Made by a program: the position numbers and the translations under genes. From Phenylobacterium sp. CCH9-H3 (GTDB lineage Bacteria; Pseudomonadota; Alphaproteobacteria; Caulobacterales; Caulobacteraceae): a stretch of 64,000 nt of DNA. The notes under the pieces were generated by a model. That model made no database searches, had not been told where the DNA came from, and saw only the letters and a list, made by a program, of their open reading frames with translations. Shown piece by piece: positions 1 to 9,879 of the stretch. Location of the stretch: positions 37,482-101,481 of the forward strand of contig NZ_LSJI01000083.1 in NCBI RefSeq assembly GCF_001557235.1, written 5' to 3'. Every line of letters starts with the position of its first letter. Within the stretch, counting starts at the first letter, position 1.

Positions 1-356
1 ACCTGAACATCGCCTTCAACTACGGCGGACAGGCCGACATCACCGACGCGGCGCGCCGGTTCGCCGAGGACGTGGCCGCCGGCCTGCGCAGCCCGGAAGA
101 CCTCGACGAGGCGCTGTTCGGCAGCCTGCTGGCCACCGCCGGCACGCCGCCGCCGGACCTGATCGTGCGGCCGTCGGGCGAGCAGAGGCTCTCCAACTTC
201 CTCCTGTGGGAGGCCGCCTATGCCGAACTGGTGTTCCAGGACGTGCTGTGGCCCGACTACGGCGAGGAACACCTGAAGGCCGCGCTGGCGGAGTTCGCCG
301 CGCGGGATCGGCGCTATGGCGCAATCGTTGCCGATGACGTCCTCGCCGCCGGTTAA
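1..356 (+). CDS. uppS: Isoprenyl transferase (undecaprenyl diphosphate synthase), 3' part
   Basis: C-terminal part of a cis-prenyltransferase, cut by the left window edge. It condenses isopentenyl diphosphate onto farnesyl diphosphate to make the C55 lipid carrier used for peptidoglycan and O-antigen. The frame is open from base 3 and reads LNIAFNYGG, a conserved family stretch, then a PDLIVRPSGEQRLSNFLLW segment (the R-x-G-E-x-R-x-SNF signature that binds the isoprenyl diphosphate) and an LVFQDVLWPD motif near the C-terminus. The stop TAA is at 354-356. It is followed with overlap by cdsA, dxr and rseP, the usual alphaproteobacterial order. The start and N-terminal half lie outside the window. 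Confidence 0.93.
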   Translation, partial: LNIAFNYGGQADITDAARRFAEDVAAGLRSPEDLDEALFGSLLATAGTPPPDLIVRPSGEQRLSNFLLWEAAYAELVFQDVLWPDYGEEHLKAALAEFAARDRRYGAIVADDVLAAG

Positions 357-1176
357 GCGGTTCGACTGGACCAACCTCGGCCTGCGCGTCGCGTCGGCCG
401 TGGTGTTGGTGCCAGCGGCGCTTGCCGCCGCCTGGTTCGGCGGCTGGCCGTACCTGGTGCTGATCGCCATCGGCGTCGCCCTGCTCGCGATCGAGTGGGG
501 GGGCATGACCGCGCCGGTCGCGCCCACGCGGGTCGCCGCTGCGGTGGCGGCCGCCGTTTTGATTGCTGTTTTCGTAGGTTACCGCGGAGATTTCATCTGG
601 GCCTGGGGCGCCATAGCCCTGACCGCGGCGGGCGCGGCCGTGGTGGCGCGGGGCGTGGCCGAGCGGCCGGCGGACGCCGCGTTCGGCGTGCTCTACATCG
701 CGCCCGCGGCCCTTTGCCTGGTCTGGCTGCGCGACTCGGACAAGGTCATGTCCCACCAGGGTCACTGGTGGATCATGATGCTGTTCGCGGCCACCTGGGC
801 CGCAGACATCGGCGCCTTCGCGGTTGGCAGCACGCTCAAGGGGCCGAAGCTATGGCCCCGCTTCTCGCCCAACAAGACCTGGTCCGGCTTCATCGGCGGC
901 CTGGCGGCGGCGACGGCGGCGGGCAGCCTGATGGCCGGCATGTCGGTGTTCCAGCTCAACGTCTGGGCTGCGGCCTTCATCGGCCTGGCCGTGGGACTGG
1001 CGACCATGGCCGGCGACCTCTGGGAGTCGGCGATCAAGCGCCGGTTCGGGGTCAAGGACTCGGGCGACCTGATTCCGGGTCATGGCGGGTTGCTGGATCG
1101 CGTGGATGGGCTGATGTTCGCCGTCGTGGTGATGGCCGCCCTGCGGCTCGCCAACCATTTGGGATGGGGACATTGA
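334..1176 (+). CDS. cdsA: Phosphatidate cytidylyltransferase
   Basis: Integral inner-membrane enzyme making CDP-diacylglycerol from CTP and phosphatidic acid, the branch point of phospholipid synthesis. About 280 residues with seven to eight hydrophobic segments. The C-terminal family signature is clear: [20 protein letters not shown] followed by GLLDRVDG (about residues 232-260). The start is uncertain. ATG 334 gives [12 protein letters not shown] and overlaps the uppS end by 23 bases; an in-frame ATG at 316 would add six residues. The 3' end overlaps the start of dxr (ATG 1164), so translation of the two is probably coupled. Confidence 0.95.
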   Translation: MTSSPPVKRFDWTNLGLRVASAVVLVPAALAAAWFGGWPYLVLIAIGVALLAIEWGGMTAPVAPTRVAAAVAAAVLIAVFVGYRGDFIWAWGAIALTAAGAAVVARGVAERPADAAFGVLYIAPAALCLVWLRDSDKVMSHQGHWWIMMLFAATWAADIGAFAVGSTLKGPKLWPRFSPNKTWSGFIGGLAAATAAGSLMAGMSVFQLNVWAAAFIGLAVGLATMAGDLWESAIKRRFGVKDSGDLIPGHGGLLDRVDGLMFAVVVMAALRLANHLGWGH

Positions 1177-2357
1177 GCCTGCCGCGGAAGGTCAGCGTCC
1201 TGGGCTCCACGGGATCTATTGGAGTCTCGACCCTGGACCTGTTCGAGCAGGCCGGGGTCGAGGTCGAGATGGTCGGCCTGGCAGCGGGCCGCAATGCGGC
1301 GCGGCTGGCCGAACAGGCGCTCCGCTGGCGTCCGCAGCTGGCCGTGATCGAGGACGAGGGCCTGCTGCCGGAGCTGCGGGAGCGCCTCAAGGGATCCGGC
1401 ATCGCGACGGCGGCGGGCGCGCAGGCGGTCAACGACGTTGCGTCGGCCGACGCCCAGTGGGTGATGTCCGCCATCGTAGGCTTCGCGGGCCTCGCGCCCA
1501 CCCTGGCCGCGGCCAGGGCCGGAGCGGTGATCGCCCTCGCGAACAAGGAGAGCCTGGTCTGCGCCGGCCCCTCGCTGCTGCGCACCGCCAAGCTGGCCGG
1601 CGGCGCCGTCGTGCCCGTGGATTCGGAGCATTCGGCGATCTTCCAGGTCCTGGACCCGCAGGCCGCCGCCCACGTGTCGCGGCTGATCCTGACCTCGTCG
1701 GGCGGTCCGTTCCGGGACGCCAGTCGCGAGGAGATGGCCAAGGCGACGCTGGAGCAGGCCCTGGCCCATCCCAACTTCTCGATGGGCGCCAAGATTTCGA
1801 TCGATTCCGCGACGATGATGAACAAGGGCCTCGAGGTGATCGAGGCCGCCTACCTGTTCTCCATGCCGCCGGAGCGGATCGAGGTCCTGGTCCACCCGCA
1901 GCAGATCATCCACAGCCTGGTGGAGTACGCCGACGGCTCCACCCTGGCGCAGCTGGGCCCACCGGACATGCGCCCGCCCATCGCCTGCGCCTTCGCCTGG
2001 CCCGACCGCCTGCCGTGGCCGGCGCCCAAGCTGGATCTGGTGAGTGCGGGACCGCTCACCTTCCAGCACCCGGATCCGAAGAAGTTTCCCGCGCTCTCCA
2101 TCGCCAAGCAGGCCCTGACCGCGGGCGGCCAGGCCCCCGCCGCGATGAATGCGGCGAACGAGCGCGCCGTGTCCGCCTTCCTTGACCGGCGCATCCGCTT
2201 TCTCGATATCCCCAATGTGGTGGCGGAGACCCTCGAGCGGATGGACCGCAGCCAGACCTTTTCCACCGCCAACGATGCGGTGGAAAGCGCGCGCGAAACC
2301 GACGCCGCAGCCCGCCGTACGGCTGACGAAGTCGTAAGCGGGCTTTTTGCCGCCTGA
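1164..2357 (+). CDS. dxr: 1-deoxy-D-xylulose-5-phosphate reductoisomerase
   Basis: Second enzyme of the MEP isoprenoid pathway; it rearranges and reduces DXP to MEP with NADPH in the cytoplasm. 397 residues, normal family length. Visible motifs are the NADPH-binding GSTGSIG loop near residue 13, [11 protein letters not shown] near residue 125, the metal/substrate region [12 protein letters not shown] near 150, and [18 protein letters not shown] near 210. Start chosen at ATG 1164 (MGTLSLPRK), which overlaps cdsA by 13 bases; a TTG at 1173 is an alternative. The frame stays open far upstream through cdsA, but that part is an out-of-frame shadow. Isoprenoid units made here supply UppS in the same operon. 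Confidence 0.96.
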   Translation: MGTLSLPRKVSVLGSTGSIGVSTLDLFEQAGVEVEMVGLAAGRNAARLAEQALRWRPQLAVIEDEGLLPELRERLKGSGIATAAGAQAVNDVASADAQWVMSAIVGFAGLAPTLAAARAGAVIALANKESLVCAGPSLLRTAKLAGGAVVPVDSEHSAIFQVLDPQAAAHVSRLILTSSGGPFRDASREEMAKATLEQALAHPNFSMGAKISIDSATMMNKGLEVIEAAYLFSMPPERIEVLVHPQQIIHSLVEYADGSTLAQLGPPDMRPPIACAFAWPDRLPWPAPKLDLVSAGPLTFQHPDPKKFPALSIAKQALTAGGQAPAAMNAANERAVSAFLDRRIRFLDIPNVVAETLERMDRSQTFSTANDAVESARETDAAARRTADEVVSGLFAA

Positions 2358-2374
2358 TGGAGTAGAAGCGCCTC

Positions 2375-3589
2375 ATGCAATTGGTGCAGAACGTTCTGCT
2401 CTACGTCATCCCGTTCCTTCTGGTGATCGGGGTGGTCATCACAGTCCACGAGCTTGGACACTTCCTGGCGGCCAAGGCCCTGGGGACGAAGATCGACCGC
2501 TTTGCGATCGGATTCGGCCGATCCATCGCCGCCTGGACCGACAAGTCCGGTGTGGAATGGCGGCTGGGCTGGCTGCCGATCGGCGGCTACGTCCGCTTCG
2601 CCGGCGACGACAACGCCGCCAGCATCCCCGACGCGAACGACCTGGCCCAGATGCGGCGCAAGCTGATCGACGAGGGTAGGGGCGCCGAGATCCCGCGCTA
2701 CTTCCATTTCAAGCCGATCTGGCAGCGGGCGGTCATCGTCGCCGCCGGGCCGATCGCCAACTTCCTGCTGGCCATCGTGGTCTTTGCCACCCTGCTGATG
2801 GCGTTCGGCGAGCCGGTGAGCTCGACCCGCGTGGACAGCGTCGTCGCCGGCAGTCCCGCCGAGCAGGCGGGCTTCCGCAAGGGCGACGTGATTCTCACCG
2901 TGAACGGGCGCGAGGTCGACAGCTTCCAGGCCCTGACCGAGAAGATCATTCTCAGCTCGGACACCCCGCTCAGCTTCGTCGTTCGGCGAGGGGAGGCGGA
3001 GGTGGCCATCGTCGCCACGCCGCGGCGCGGCCCGGTCGTCGACCAGCTGGGCAAGACCCACATGCTGGGCAAGCTCGGCCTGGGGCACGAGAACCGGCCC
3101 GGCGACGTGAGCTTCCGCCGTTACAACTTCCCTGAAGCGGTGGCCGGCGGCGTCGAGCGGACCGTGACGACCATCACGCGCACCGTGGTGTACATCGGTC
3201 GCCTGATTGGCGGTCGCGAGAAGGCGGACCAGCTGGCTGGCCCGCTGGGCATGGCCCAGCTCTCGGGCGACCTGACCAAGCGGGCGGCGGCCGAGTCGCC
3301 CGACGCCGGCACGTTCGTGCTGAACGGCCTGCTGACGATCTTCCAGCTGATCGGCGTGATCTCGGTGGGCATCGGATTCATGAACCTGCTGCCGGTTCCG
3401 GTGCTGGATGGGGGCCACCTCGTGTTCTACGCATACGAAGCGGTCGCGCGGCGCCCTCTTGCCGCCAAGGTTCAAGCCACAGGATACAGGGTGGGTCTTG
3501 CGCTTGTTCTCAGTTTGATGTTGTTCGCCACCTGGAACGATTTGCAGCGCCTGCGTGTGTTCAATCTGTTCGGCGGCCTATTCTCTTAG
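2375..3589 (+). CDS. rseP: Site-2 intramembrane zinc metalloprotease RseP/MmpA
   Basis: Membrane protease of the site-2 family that cleaves transmembrane anti-sigma factors and signal-peptide remnants. In Caulobacter the orthologue is called MmpA and cleaves PodJ. 404 residues. The zinc motif HELGH is at residues 25-29 in the first membrane helix. A PDZ domain lies at roughly 150-235 (GSPAEQAGFRKGDVILTVNG), and the second active-site motif NLLPVPVLDGG lies near residue 340 in a C-terminal helix. It sits between dxr and bamA, the conserved place for rseP, 17 bases after dxr. Confidence 0.95.
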   Translation: MQLVQNVLLYVIPFLLVIGVVITVHELGHFLAAKALGTKIDRFAIGFGRSIAAWTDKSGVEWRLGWLPIGGYVRFAGDDNAASIPDANDLAQMRRKLIDEGRGAEIPRYFHFKPIWQRAVIVAAGPIANFLLAIVVFATLLMAFGEPVSSTRVDSVVAGSPAEQAGFRKGDVILTVNGREVDSFQALTEKIILSSDTPLSFVVRRGEAEVAIVATPRRGPVVDQLGKTHMLGKLGLGHENRPGDVSFRRYNFPEAVAGGVERTVTTITRTVVYIGRLIGGREKADQLAGPLGMAQLSGDLTKRAAAESPDAGTFVLNGLLTIFQLIGVISVGIGFMNLLPVPVLDGGHLVFYAYEAVARRPLAAKVQATGYRVGLALVLSLMLFATWNDLQRLRVFNLFGGLFS

Positions 3590-3618
3590 GCCCGTTCGTC
3601 CCTCAAACGGCTGATTCG

Positions 3619-6057
3619 ATGCTTAGAACCCGCGCCTCCCGCGCCGCGCTTGCCTCCGGTCTTGCCCTGCTTCTGGGGACAACCGCTCTTATCGCGCCTG
3701 GCGTGGCCGCGGCCCAACAGACGCAGGGGGGCGTGGTGCAGCGCATCCTCGTCCAGGGCAACGAGCGGATCGAACCTTCGACCGTGATCTCCTACCTGCC
3801 GGTGGGCCCCGGCGAGCCGGTCGACGCGGCCAAGCTCGACCTGGCCATCAAGGCGCTGTTCCGCACCGACCTGTTCTCCGACGTCTCGGTGAACTTCCAG
3901 AACGGCGACCTGATCGTCACCGTGGTCGAGAACCCGATCATCAACCGGGTGATCTTCGAGGGGAACAAGGGCCTCAAGGAAGACAAGCTGCGCGACGAGG
4001 TCACCGTGCGCCCGCGCGGCATCTTCACCCGCGCCAAGGTCCAGGGCGACGTGCAGCGGATCGTCGAGCTCTACCGGCGCTCGGGCCGGATCTCGGCCAA
4101 TGTGACGCCGCAGATCATCGAGTTGCCCCAGAAGCGGGTGGACCTGATCTTCAAGATCGAGGAGGGGCCCAAGAGCGGGATCCTCTCGGTCAACTTCCTG
4201 GGCAACAAGGCGTTCTCGGACAACGACCTGCGCGACGTGGTCGTCACCGAGGAGACGCGCTGGTTCAAGTTCTTCTCCAGCAATGCGAACTACGACCCGG
4301 ACCGGCTGGAGTACGACAAGGAGCAGCTGCGCAAGCACTACCGCAACCGCGGCTACTACGACTTCCGGGTCACCTCGGCGGTGGCCGAGCTGGCGCCCGA
4401 CAAGAACGGGTTCGTCGTCACCTACAACATCGACGAGGGGCCGCGGTACAAGTTCGGCAAGGTGACCGTCGAAACCGAGCTGCAGAAGCTCGACAAGGAT
4501 GTCCTGACCGCACTGATTCCGATCCGCAGCGGGCAGGAGTACCAGGACGAATCCATCGAGACGGCGACCGACGCCCTGACCTTCGCGGCCGGCGCCGCGG
4601 GCTTCGCCTTCGTCGACGTGCGGCCGCGCTACACCCCGGACCGCGACAAGGGGACCGTGGACGTCACCTTCCAGGTCCGCGAGGGCCCGCGGGTCTACGT
4701 CGACCGCATCGATATCGTCGGCAACACCCAGACGCTGGACTATGTGATCCGTCGCGAGATGAGCGTGGTGGAAGGCGACGCCTACAATCGCGCCCTGGTC
4801 GACCGGTCCCGGCGCCAGATCCGGGCCTTGGGCTACTTCAAGGAAGTCGACATCAGCGAAACGCCCGGCTCGGCGCCCGACCGCACCGCGCTGCAGGTGA
4901 GGGTCGAGGAGCAGCCGACCGGCGAGCTCTCGTTCAGCGCGGGCTACTCCTCCGTCGACCAGCTCGTGCTGGACCTGGGCATCTCCCAGCGCAACTTCCG
5001 GGGCCGCGGCCAGGACGTCCGCGCGCGGGTGTCGGTGGGCTCCCTGCGTCAGCAGCTGGACTTCTCGTTCACCGAGCCGCGGTTCCTGGGCCGCGACGTG
5101 GCCGCGGGCATCGACCTCTACGGCTACCGCTACGACCTGTCGGAGTACTCCGCCTACAAGACCACGACCTACGGCACGACGTTCCGGGCCAACTTCCCGC
5201 TCAGCATCGATTCCCGCGGCGCGGTGCGATACACGCTGCGGCAGGACGAGATCGAGATCGACGACTTCTACTGCGACCCCACCTCGGGGGCGATCATCTC
5301 GCGGGCGTTCTGCGACCAGGTCGGCACCTTCCTCACCTCGCTGGTGGGCTATGGCGCGCGCCTCGACCGCCGGAACGACTATCTGAACCCGACGCGCGGG
5401 TTCTACGTGGACTTCAACCAGGATGTCGCGGGCCTCGGCGGCGACGTGAACTTCGTGCGCACCGACCTGGAGAGCGGCTGGTTCCACGGGTTCAACAAGG
5501 ACTTCATCCTCTCGGTGACCGGCTCGGCGGGCTACGTGGTCGGGTGGGCCGGGGACAAGGTTCGGATCAACGACCGCTACTACAAGGGCGGCCTGAACTT
5601 CCGTGGCTTCGAGACGGCCGGTATCGGGCCGCGCGATACGTCCACGACCCAGGCCGACGCCCTGGGCGGCAAGATGTACGCGATCGGCACCGTCGAACTG
5701 ACCGTGCCGACCTTCCTGCCCGAGCAATACGGGATCAAGGCGGCGCTGTTCAGCGACTTCGGCACGCTGGGTAAGCTGGACAAGGAAGACAAGGTCTACC
5801 AGGCCGGCGACGTGGACTGCCTGCAGCCCACCATCATCAGCCCGACCGACCCGACCCAGTCGATTCCGAACTTCGCCACGCCTGGGACGCGGAACACCTG
5901 TATTCGGGACGAGCTTTCGCTCCGGGCCTCGGCCGGCCTCAGCGTCTTCTGGAAATCGCCCATGGGGCCGATCCGCTTCGACTTCAGCCGTGTTTTGGCC
6001 AAGGAAGATTACGACAAGGAAGAAACCTTCCGGTTCTCCACTTCAACCAGGTTCTAA
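3619..6057 (+). CDS. bamA: Outer membrane protein assembly factor BamA
   Basis: Central Omp85 subunit of the BAM complex that folds beta-barrels into the outer membrane. 812 residues. The signal peptide (about residues 1-33, ending GVAAAQQ) is followed by five POTRA domains (roughly 35-435; the first begins VVQRILVQGNERIEPSTV) and a C-terminal 16-strand barrel. The barrel contains the conserved GGLNFRGF segment near residue 658 (the VRGF/Y-type loop-6 motif, here FRGF) and ends in phenylalanine (STSTRF*), the outer-membrane sorting signal. It lies directly upstream of the chaperone skp, so the insertion machine and its periplasmic chaperone are co-expressed. Confidence 0.97.
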   Translation: MLRTRASRAALASGLALLLGTTALIAPGVAAAQQTQGGVVQRILVQGNERIEPSTVISYLPVGPGEPVDAAKLDLAIKALFRTDLFSDVSVNFQNGDLIVTVVENPIINRVIFEGNKGLKEDKLRDEVTVRPRGIFTRAKVQGDVQRIVELYRRSGRISANVTPQIIELPQKRVDLIFKIEEGPKSGILSVNFLGNKAFSDNDLRDVVVTEETRWFKFFSSNANYDPDRLEYDKEQLRKHYRNRGYYDFRVTSAVAELAPDKNGFVVTYNIDEGPRYKFGKVTVETELQKLDKDVLTALIPIRSGQEYQDESIETATDALTFAAGAAGFAFVDVRPRYTPDRDKGTVDVTFQVREGPRVYVDRIDIVGNTQTLDYVIRREMSVVEGDAYNRALVDRSRRQIRALGYFKEVDISETPGSAPDRTALQVRVEEQPTGELSFSAGYSSVDQLVLDLGISQRNFRGRGQDVRARVSVGSLRQQLDFSFTEPRFLGRDVAAGIDLYGYRYDLSEYSAYKTTTYGTTFRANFPLSIDSRGAVRYTLRQDEIEIDDFYCDPTSGAIISRAFCDQVGTFLTSLVGYGARLDRRNDYLNPTRGFYVDFNQDVAGLGGDVNFVRTDLESGWFHGFNKDFILSVTGSAGYVVGWAGDKVRINDRYYKGGLNFRGFETAGIGPRDTSTTQADALGGKMYAIGTVELTVPTFLPEQYGIKAALFSDFGTLGKLDKEDKVYQAGDVDCLQPTIISPTDPTQSIPNFATPGTRNTCIRDELSLRASAGLSVFWKSPMGPIRFDFSRVLAKEDYDKEETFRFSTSTRF

Positions 6058-6062
6058 GCAAA

Positions 6063-6716
6063 ATGACGTACAAGACCTTCGCCGTGGCCGGTTGCGCCAT
6101 GGCTCTCGCGCTCACGGGCGCGGCTCCCGCTTTCGCTCAGCAGCCCGCCGCCGCGCCGGCGGCGCCTGCCGCGCCGGCCGTGACCCACGGCGCTCCGACG
6201 CCCGGCCTCTGCATCGTCTCGGTCGAGAACGCGATCGGCGCCTCGACGGTCGGCAAGTACGTCAACACCCGTCTGCAGCAGCTGGTCGCCCAGGTGAACG
6301 CAGAGCTGAACGCCGAGAAGACCGGTATCGACAACGACGCCAAGGCGCTCGACGGCCAGCGCGCCACGCTGGACCAGAACACCCTGGAACAACGCGCGGC
6401 CGCCCTGCAGGTGCGCGCCAACGCCCTGCAACGCAAGGCGCAGCAGCGCGATCGTGAAATCCAGGCCACCGAGCAGAAGGCGATCAACCGCGTCGGCACC
6501 GAGATGGAGCCGCTCATCCGGCAGGCCTATCAGCAGAAGCAGTGCTCGATCCTGATCAACCGCAACTCGGTCATCCTGGGCAACCCCGCCTCGGACATCA
6601 CCCCGCAGGTGGTGACCGCGCTGAACGCCAAGATCACCCAGTTCGCCTTCGATCGGGAACGCCTGGATACGCCGGCTCCGACCGCCGCGGCTCCCGCGGC
6701 CGCTCAGCGCCGCTAA
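6063..6716 (+). CDS. skp: OmpH/Skp family periplasmic chaperone
   Basis: 217-residue secreted protein with a signal peptide ([19 protein letters not shown], cleaved around AFA-QQ). A long charged alpha-helical/coiled-coil stretch spans roughly residues 75-150, rich in Gln, Glu, Arg and Lys, with low-complexity Ala/Pro at both ends. Skp trimers hold unfolded outer-membrane proteins for BamA. It starts five bases after bamA ends and precedes lpxD, the standard order. Residue 45 onward ([14 protein letters not shown]) replaces the usual initial 'ia.vd...l...s' beta strand, a normal divergence for Caulobacterales members. The family assignment rests on position, signal peptide and coiled coil. 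Confidence 0.88.
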   Translation: MTYKTFAVAGCAMALALTGAAPAFAQQPAAAPAAPAAPAVTHGAPTPGLCIVSVENAIGASTVGKYVNTRLQQLVAQVNAELNAEKTGIDNDAKALDGQRATLDQNTLEQRAAALQVRANALQRKAQQRDREIQATEQKAINRVGTEMEPLIRQAYQQKQCSILINRNSVILGNPASDITPQVVTALNAKITQFAFDRERLDTPAPTAAAPAAAQRR

Positions 6717-6754
6717 GGGCGACGCGCGGGTCGAGTCCGCCTAAAAAGCGATTC

Positions 6755-7771
6755 ATGCCCGACCCGCGCTTCTTCGAAGATCTCGGCCCGGTCCGTCTCG
6801 GGGAGCTCGCGACCCTGACCGGGGCCATGCTCGCCGGCCCGGACCTGGGCGAGCGCCGCGTCGATCGCGTCGCCGTGCTGGCCCAGGCCGGCCCTGAAAC
6901 CATCACCTTCCTGGCCGATCGCCGCTATGCCGCCGCGCTCGCGGAAGTGCGGCCGGGCGCGTGCTTCCTGCCGCCGGGGCTGGAGACGCTGGCGCCCGAG
7001 GGCTGCGCCGTCCTCACGACCGCCAGCCCGCAGGCGGCCTACGCGCTGGCCGCGCAGCGCCTCCACCGCCCGAGGCCGGCGGGAATCCAGCCGGTCGCTC
7101 CGGACGCCACCCTCGAGAGCGGCGTCGTGCTGGCCCCCGGGGTGGTCGTCGGTCCGGCCGCCCAGATCGGCCGGGGCACGCGGATCGGCGCCAATACGGT
7201 GATCGGTCCCGGCGTGGCCATCGGCCGGGATTGCGACATCGCGCCCAACGTGACCATCGGGTTCGCCCTGATCGGCGACCGGGTGAAGATCCTGTCCGGC
7301 GCGCGCATCGGCGAGCCGGGCTTCGGCGCCACCGCGGGCCCGAAGGGCCTTATCGACATCCCCCAGCTGGGCCGGGTGATCATCCAGGACGGCGTCTCCA
7401 TCGGCGCCAACACCACCATCGACCGCGGGGCGTTCGACGACACGGTCATCGGCGAGAACACCAAGATCGACAACCTGGTGCAGATTGCCCACAACGTCCG
7501 GGTCGGACGGAACTGCGTCATGGCGGCCCACACGGGGATCTCCGGCAGCGTGGCGATCGGAGACGGCGCCCAGTTCGGCGGCCGGGCCGGTGTCGCCGAC
7601 CATGTGACCATCGGAGCCGGCGCCCGCGTCGGCGCGGCGGCGGGCGTGATGAAGGACATTCCGGCGGGGGAGACGTGGGGCGGCATGCCCGCGCGTCCGA
7701 TCCGCCATTGGCTCAAGGAAACCGCGTGGCTCGCCCGGATGGCGCACCGCCGGGCCGGAGGAGAACCATGA
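6755..7771 (+). CDS. lpxD: UDP-3-O-(3-hydroxyacyl)glucosamine N-acyltransferase
   Basis: Third lipid A enzyme: it transfers a second 3-hydroxyacyl chain from ACP to the 2-amino group of the UDP-glucosamine intermediate. 338 residues: an N-terminal uridine-binding domain (about 1-100), then many left-handed-beta-helix hexapeptide repeats (about 105-310), including [13 protein letters not shown] and the catalytic-His region [14 protein letters not shown] 6755 gives [12 protein letters not shown]; earlier codons in the same frame run back into skp and are not coding here. The last bases overlap the fabZ start (ATGA). Confidence 0.96.
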   Translation: MPDPRFFEDLGPVRLGELATLTGAMLAGPDLGERRVDRVAVLAQAGPETITFLADRRYAAALAEVRPGACFLPPGLETLAPEGCAVLTTASPQAAYALAAQRLHRPRPAGIQPVAPDATLESGVVLAPGVVVGPAAQIGRGTRIGANTVIGPGVAIGRDCDIAPNVTIGFALIGDRVKILSGARIGEPGFGATAGPKGLIDIPQLGRVIIQDGVSIGANTTIDRGAFDDTVIGENTKIDNLVQIAHNVRVGRNCVMAAHTGISGSVAIGDGAQFGGRAGVADHVTIGAGARVGAAAGVMKDIPAGETWGGMPARPIRHWLKETAWLARMAHRRAGGEP

Positions 7772-8238
7772 CGCGCAAGGCGCCGGCGGGCACCGACCCC
7801 ACCGCCATCGACATCACCGAGGTCCTGGCGCGGATTCCGCACCGCTTCCCCATGCTGCTCGTGGACCGCTGCGAAGAGTACAAGCAGAACGAATCCATCG
7901 TCGGCATCAAGTGCGTCACGGTGAACGAGCCCTTCTTCCAGGGCCACTTCCCGGACTATCCGGTGATGCCCGGCGTGTTGCTGATCGAGGCCATGGCCCA
8001 GACCGGCGCGGTGCTGATGTCGAAGTCGCTCGAGGTCGATACCGCCGGCAAGGCGATCTTCTTCATGTCGGCCGACAACTGCCGGTTCCGCCAGCCGGTG
8101 CGGCCGGGCGACGTGGTCCGGATGCCGGTGCGGGTGGTTCGCCACCGCGGCGACGTGTTCAAGTTCGCGGGCCAGTGCCTGGTGGGCGACAAGGTGGCCG
8201 CCGAATGCGAGTTCGCCGCCATGGTCGTGGAGACCTGA
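7768..8238 (+). CDS. fabZ: 3-hydroxyacyl-[ACP] dehydratase FabZ
   Basis: Hot-dog-fold dehydratase of type II fatty acid synthesis, converting 3-hydroxyacyl-ACP to trans-2-enoyl-ACP. Its position among lpx genes fits competition for the same 3-hydroxyacyl-ACP pool used by LpxA and LpxD. 156 residues. The signature HRFPMLLVD is near residue 28. The active-site histidine is in [19 protein letters not shown] near residue 59, with the catalytic glutamate about 13 residues later. The start ATG 7768 overlaps the lpxD stop by four bases. Confidence 0.97.
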   Translation: MTRKAPAGTDPTAIDITEVLARIPHRFPMLLVDRCEEYKQNESIVGIKCVTVNEPFFQGHFPDYPVMPGVLLIEAMAQTGAVLMSKSLEVDTAGKAIFFMSADNCRFRQPVRPGDVVRMPVRVVRHRGDVFKFAGQCLVGDKVAAECEFAAMVVET

Positions 8239-8242
8239 AGCC

Positions 8243-9040
8243 TTGGCCGTCGAGATCCATCCGACCGCGCTGGTCGCCAAGGGCGCGGAACTGGCCGACG
8301 GGGTCACCGTCGGGCCATTCTCCATCATCGGCGAGCATGTGCGGATCGGAGCCCGAACCCAGGTCCTGTCGCATGTGGTGATCGAGAACCACACGACGAT
8401 CGGCGAGGACTGCTCGGTGCGGAACTTCGCCAACCTGGGCGGGCCGCCGCACCATACCGGCTACAAGGGCGAACCCACTCAGCTCGTGATCGGCGACCGC
8501 AACAAGCTGTGGGAGCACGTGACGATGCATATCGGCACGGCGGACGGCGGCGGGGTCACCCGCGTAGGCGACGACGGCATGTTCATGGCCACCAGCCACG
8601 TGGGCCACGACTGCACCGTGGGCGACAACGTGATCCTGGCCCACTCCGCCACCCTGGGCGGGCACGTCCACGTCGGCGACTTCGTGATGGTGAGCGGCCT
8701 GGCGGCGGTGCACCAGTATTGCCGGGTCGGCCGATACTCGTTCATCGGCGGCCTGGCGGCGGTGACCAAGGATGTGATCCCCTACGGCCTGGTGTGGGGC
8801 AACCACGCCCACCTCGAGGGCCTGAATCTCGTGGGCCTTAAGCGGCGCAACTTCGGCCGCGAGACGATCGGCGAGTTGCGGTCGGCCTATCGGCTGCTGT
8901 TCGCCGAAGAGGGCACGTTCCAGGAGCGGATCGAGGACACCAGCGCCACCTTCGGCCACAGCGCGCCGGTGATGGAGATCATCGACTTCATCCGCGCGGA
9001 CGCCAGCCGACCGCTCTGCCTGCCCGAGCGGGACGTCTAG
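8243..9040 (+). CDS. lpxA: Acyl-ACP--UDP-N-acetylglucosamine O-acyltransferase
   Basis: First committed step of lipid A synthesis, acylating the 3-OH of UDP-GlcNAc. 265 residues, almost exactly the family length, with hexapeptide repeats through about residue 190 and a helical C-terminal tail. The catalytic region [17 protein letters not shown] is near residue 122. The start is TTG at 8243 (reads [10 protein letters not shown], the normal LpxA N-terminus), four bases after the fabZ stop. No ATG in frame would preserve the N-terminal strand, so TTG is the supported start. The stop TAG shares a base with the GTG of lpxI. Confidence 0.96.
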   Translation: MAVEIHPTALVAKGAELADGVTVGPFSIIGEHVRIGARTQVLSHVVIENHTTIGEDCSVRNFANLGGPPHHTGYKGEPTQLVIGDRNKLWEHVTMHIGTADGGGVTRVGDDGMFMATSHVGHDCTVGDNVILAHSATLGGHVHVGDFVMVSGLAAVHQYCRVGRYSFIGGLAAVTKDVIPYGLVWGNHAHLEGLNLVGLKRRNFGRETIGELRSAYRLLFAEEGTFQERIEDTSATFGHSAPVMEIIDFIRADASRPLCLPERDV

Positions 9041-9879
9041 TGAACAAGCTGGGGCTGATCGCCGGCGGCGGCAGCCTGCCGGTGGAGATCGCTCAGCACT
9101 GCGAGCGGTCGGGTCGGCCGCTGTTCGTGATCCGGCTGAAGGGCTTCGCCGGCACAGACCTGTCGCCCTACGCCGGCGCCGAGGTGGGCCTGGCTGAGAT
9201 CGGCAAGTGCATGAAGGCGCTGAAGCGCGCCGGCTGCCGCTCGATCTGCCTGGCCGGGAACGTGGCGCGGCCGGACTTCTCCAGCCTGGTCCCCGACCTG
9301 CGCGGGCTCATGCTGCTGCCGAAGGTGGTGGCGGGCGCGCGGAAGGGGGACGACGCCCTCCTGCGGGTGCTGGTCGGCGAGTTCGAACGGGAAGGCTTCC
9401 AGGTCGAAGGCGCTCACGACGTGATGGAAGACCTGACGTTGGCGGCCGGTCCGCTGGGCGCCCACCGGCCCTCCGACGAGGATCTGGCCGATGCGCGGCG
9501 CGCCCTGCACGTCGCCCGGGCCATCGGCGCGCTGGACGTCGGCCAGGCGGCGGTCGTCTCGCACGGGCTGGTGCTGGCGGTGGAGGCCCAGGAAGGCACC
9601 GACGCGCTTCTGACGCGCGTCGCCGAGTTGCCGGCGCATCTGAAAGGCCGACCGGGCGCGGGGCAGGGGGTGCTGGCCAAGGCGCCCAAGCCGATCCAGG
9701 AAACGCGTGTCGACCTGCCCACCATCGGCCTGGCCACGGTCCAGGGCGTCGCGCGCGCCGGCCTGGCGGGGATCGTGGGCGAGGCTGGGCGGCTCCTGGT
9801 GCTGGACCGCGAGGCGACGATCGCACTGGCGGACGAATTGGGCGTGTTCATCCTGGGCGTGGAGCCGGAGGCGCCGTGA
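9040..9879 (+). CDS. lpxI: UDP-2,3-diacylglucosamine pyrophosphatase LpxI (DUF1009 family)
   Basis: 279 residues beginning LGLIAGGGSLP, the N-terminal motif of LpxI, the alphaproteobacterial replacement for LpxH. LpxI hydrolyses UDP-2,3-diacylglucosamine to lipid X plus UMP by attack on the beta phosphorus (known from Caulobacter). The C-terminal domain shows the conserved runs TDALLTRVAEL and RVDLPTIGLATVQGV. The start GTG 9040 overlaps the lpxA stop. The 3' end overlaps lpxB by four bases, placing it exactly between the enzymes that make its substrate and use its product. Confidence 0.93.
   Translation: MNKLGLIAGGGSLPVEIAQHCERSGRPLFVIRLKGFAGTDLSPYAGAEVGLAEIGKCMKALKRAGCRSICLAGNVARPDFSSLVPDLRGLMLLPKVVAGARKGDDALLRVLVGEFEREGFQVEGAHDVMEDLTLAAGPLGAHRPSDEDLADARRALHVARAIGALDVGQAAVVSHGLVLAVEAQEGTDALLTRVAELPAHLKGRPGAGQGVLAKAPKPIQETRVDLPTIGLATVQGVARAGLAGIVGEAGRLLVLDREATIALADELGVFILGVEPEAP

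Noticed and set aside
3586..5727. 713-codon open frame opposite bamA
   Set aside because: Low-complexity, Arg/Val/Asp/His-rich translation with no domain, lying entirely antisense to a certain gene; typical of GC-rich codon third-position bias.
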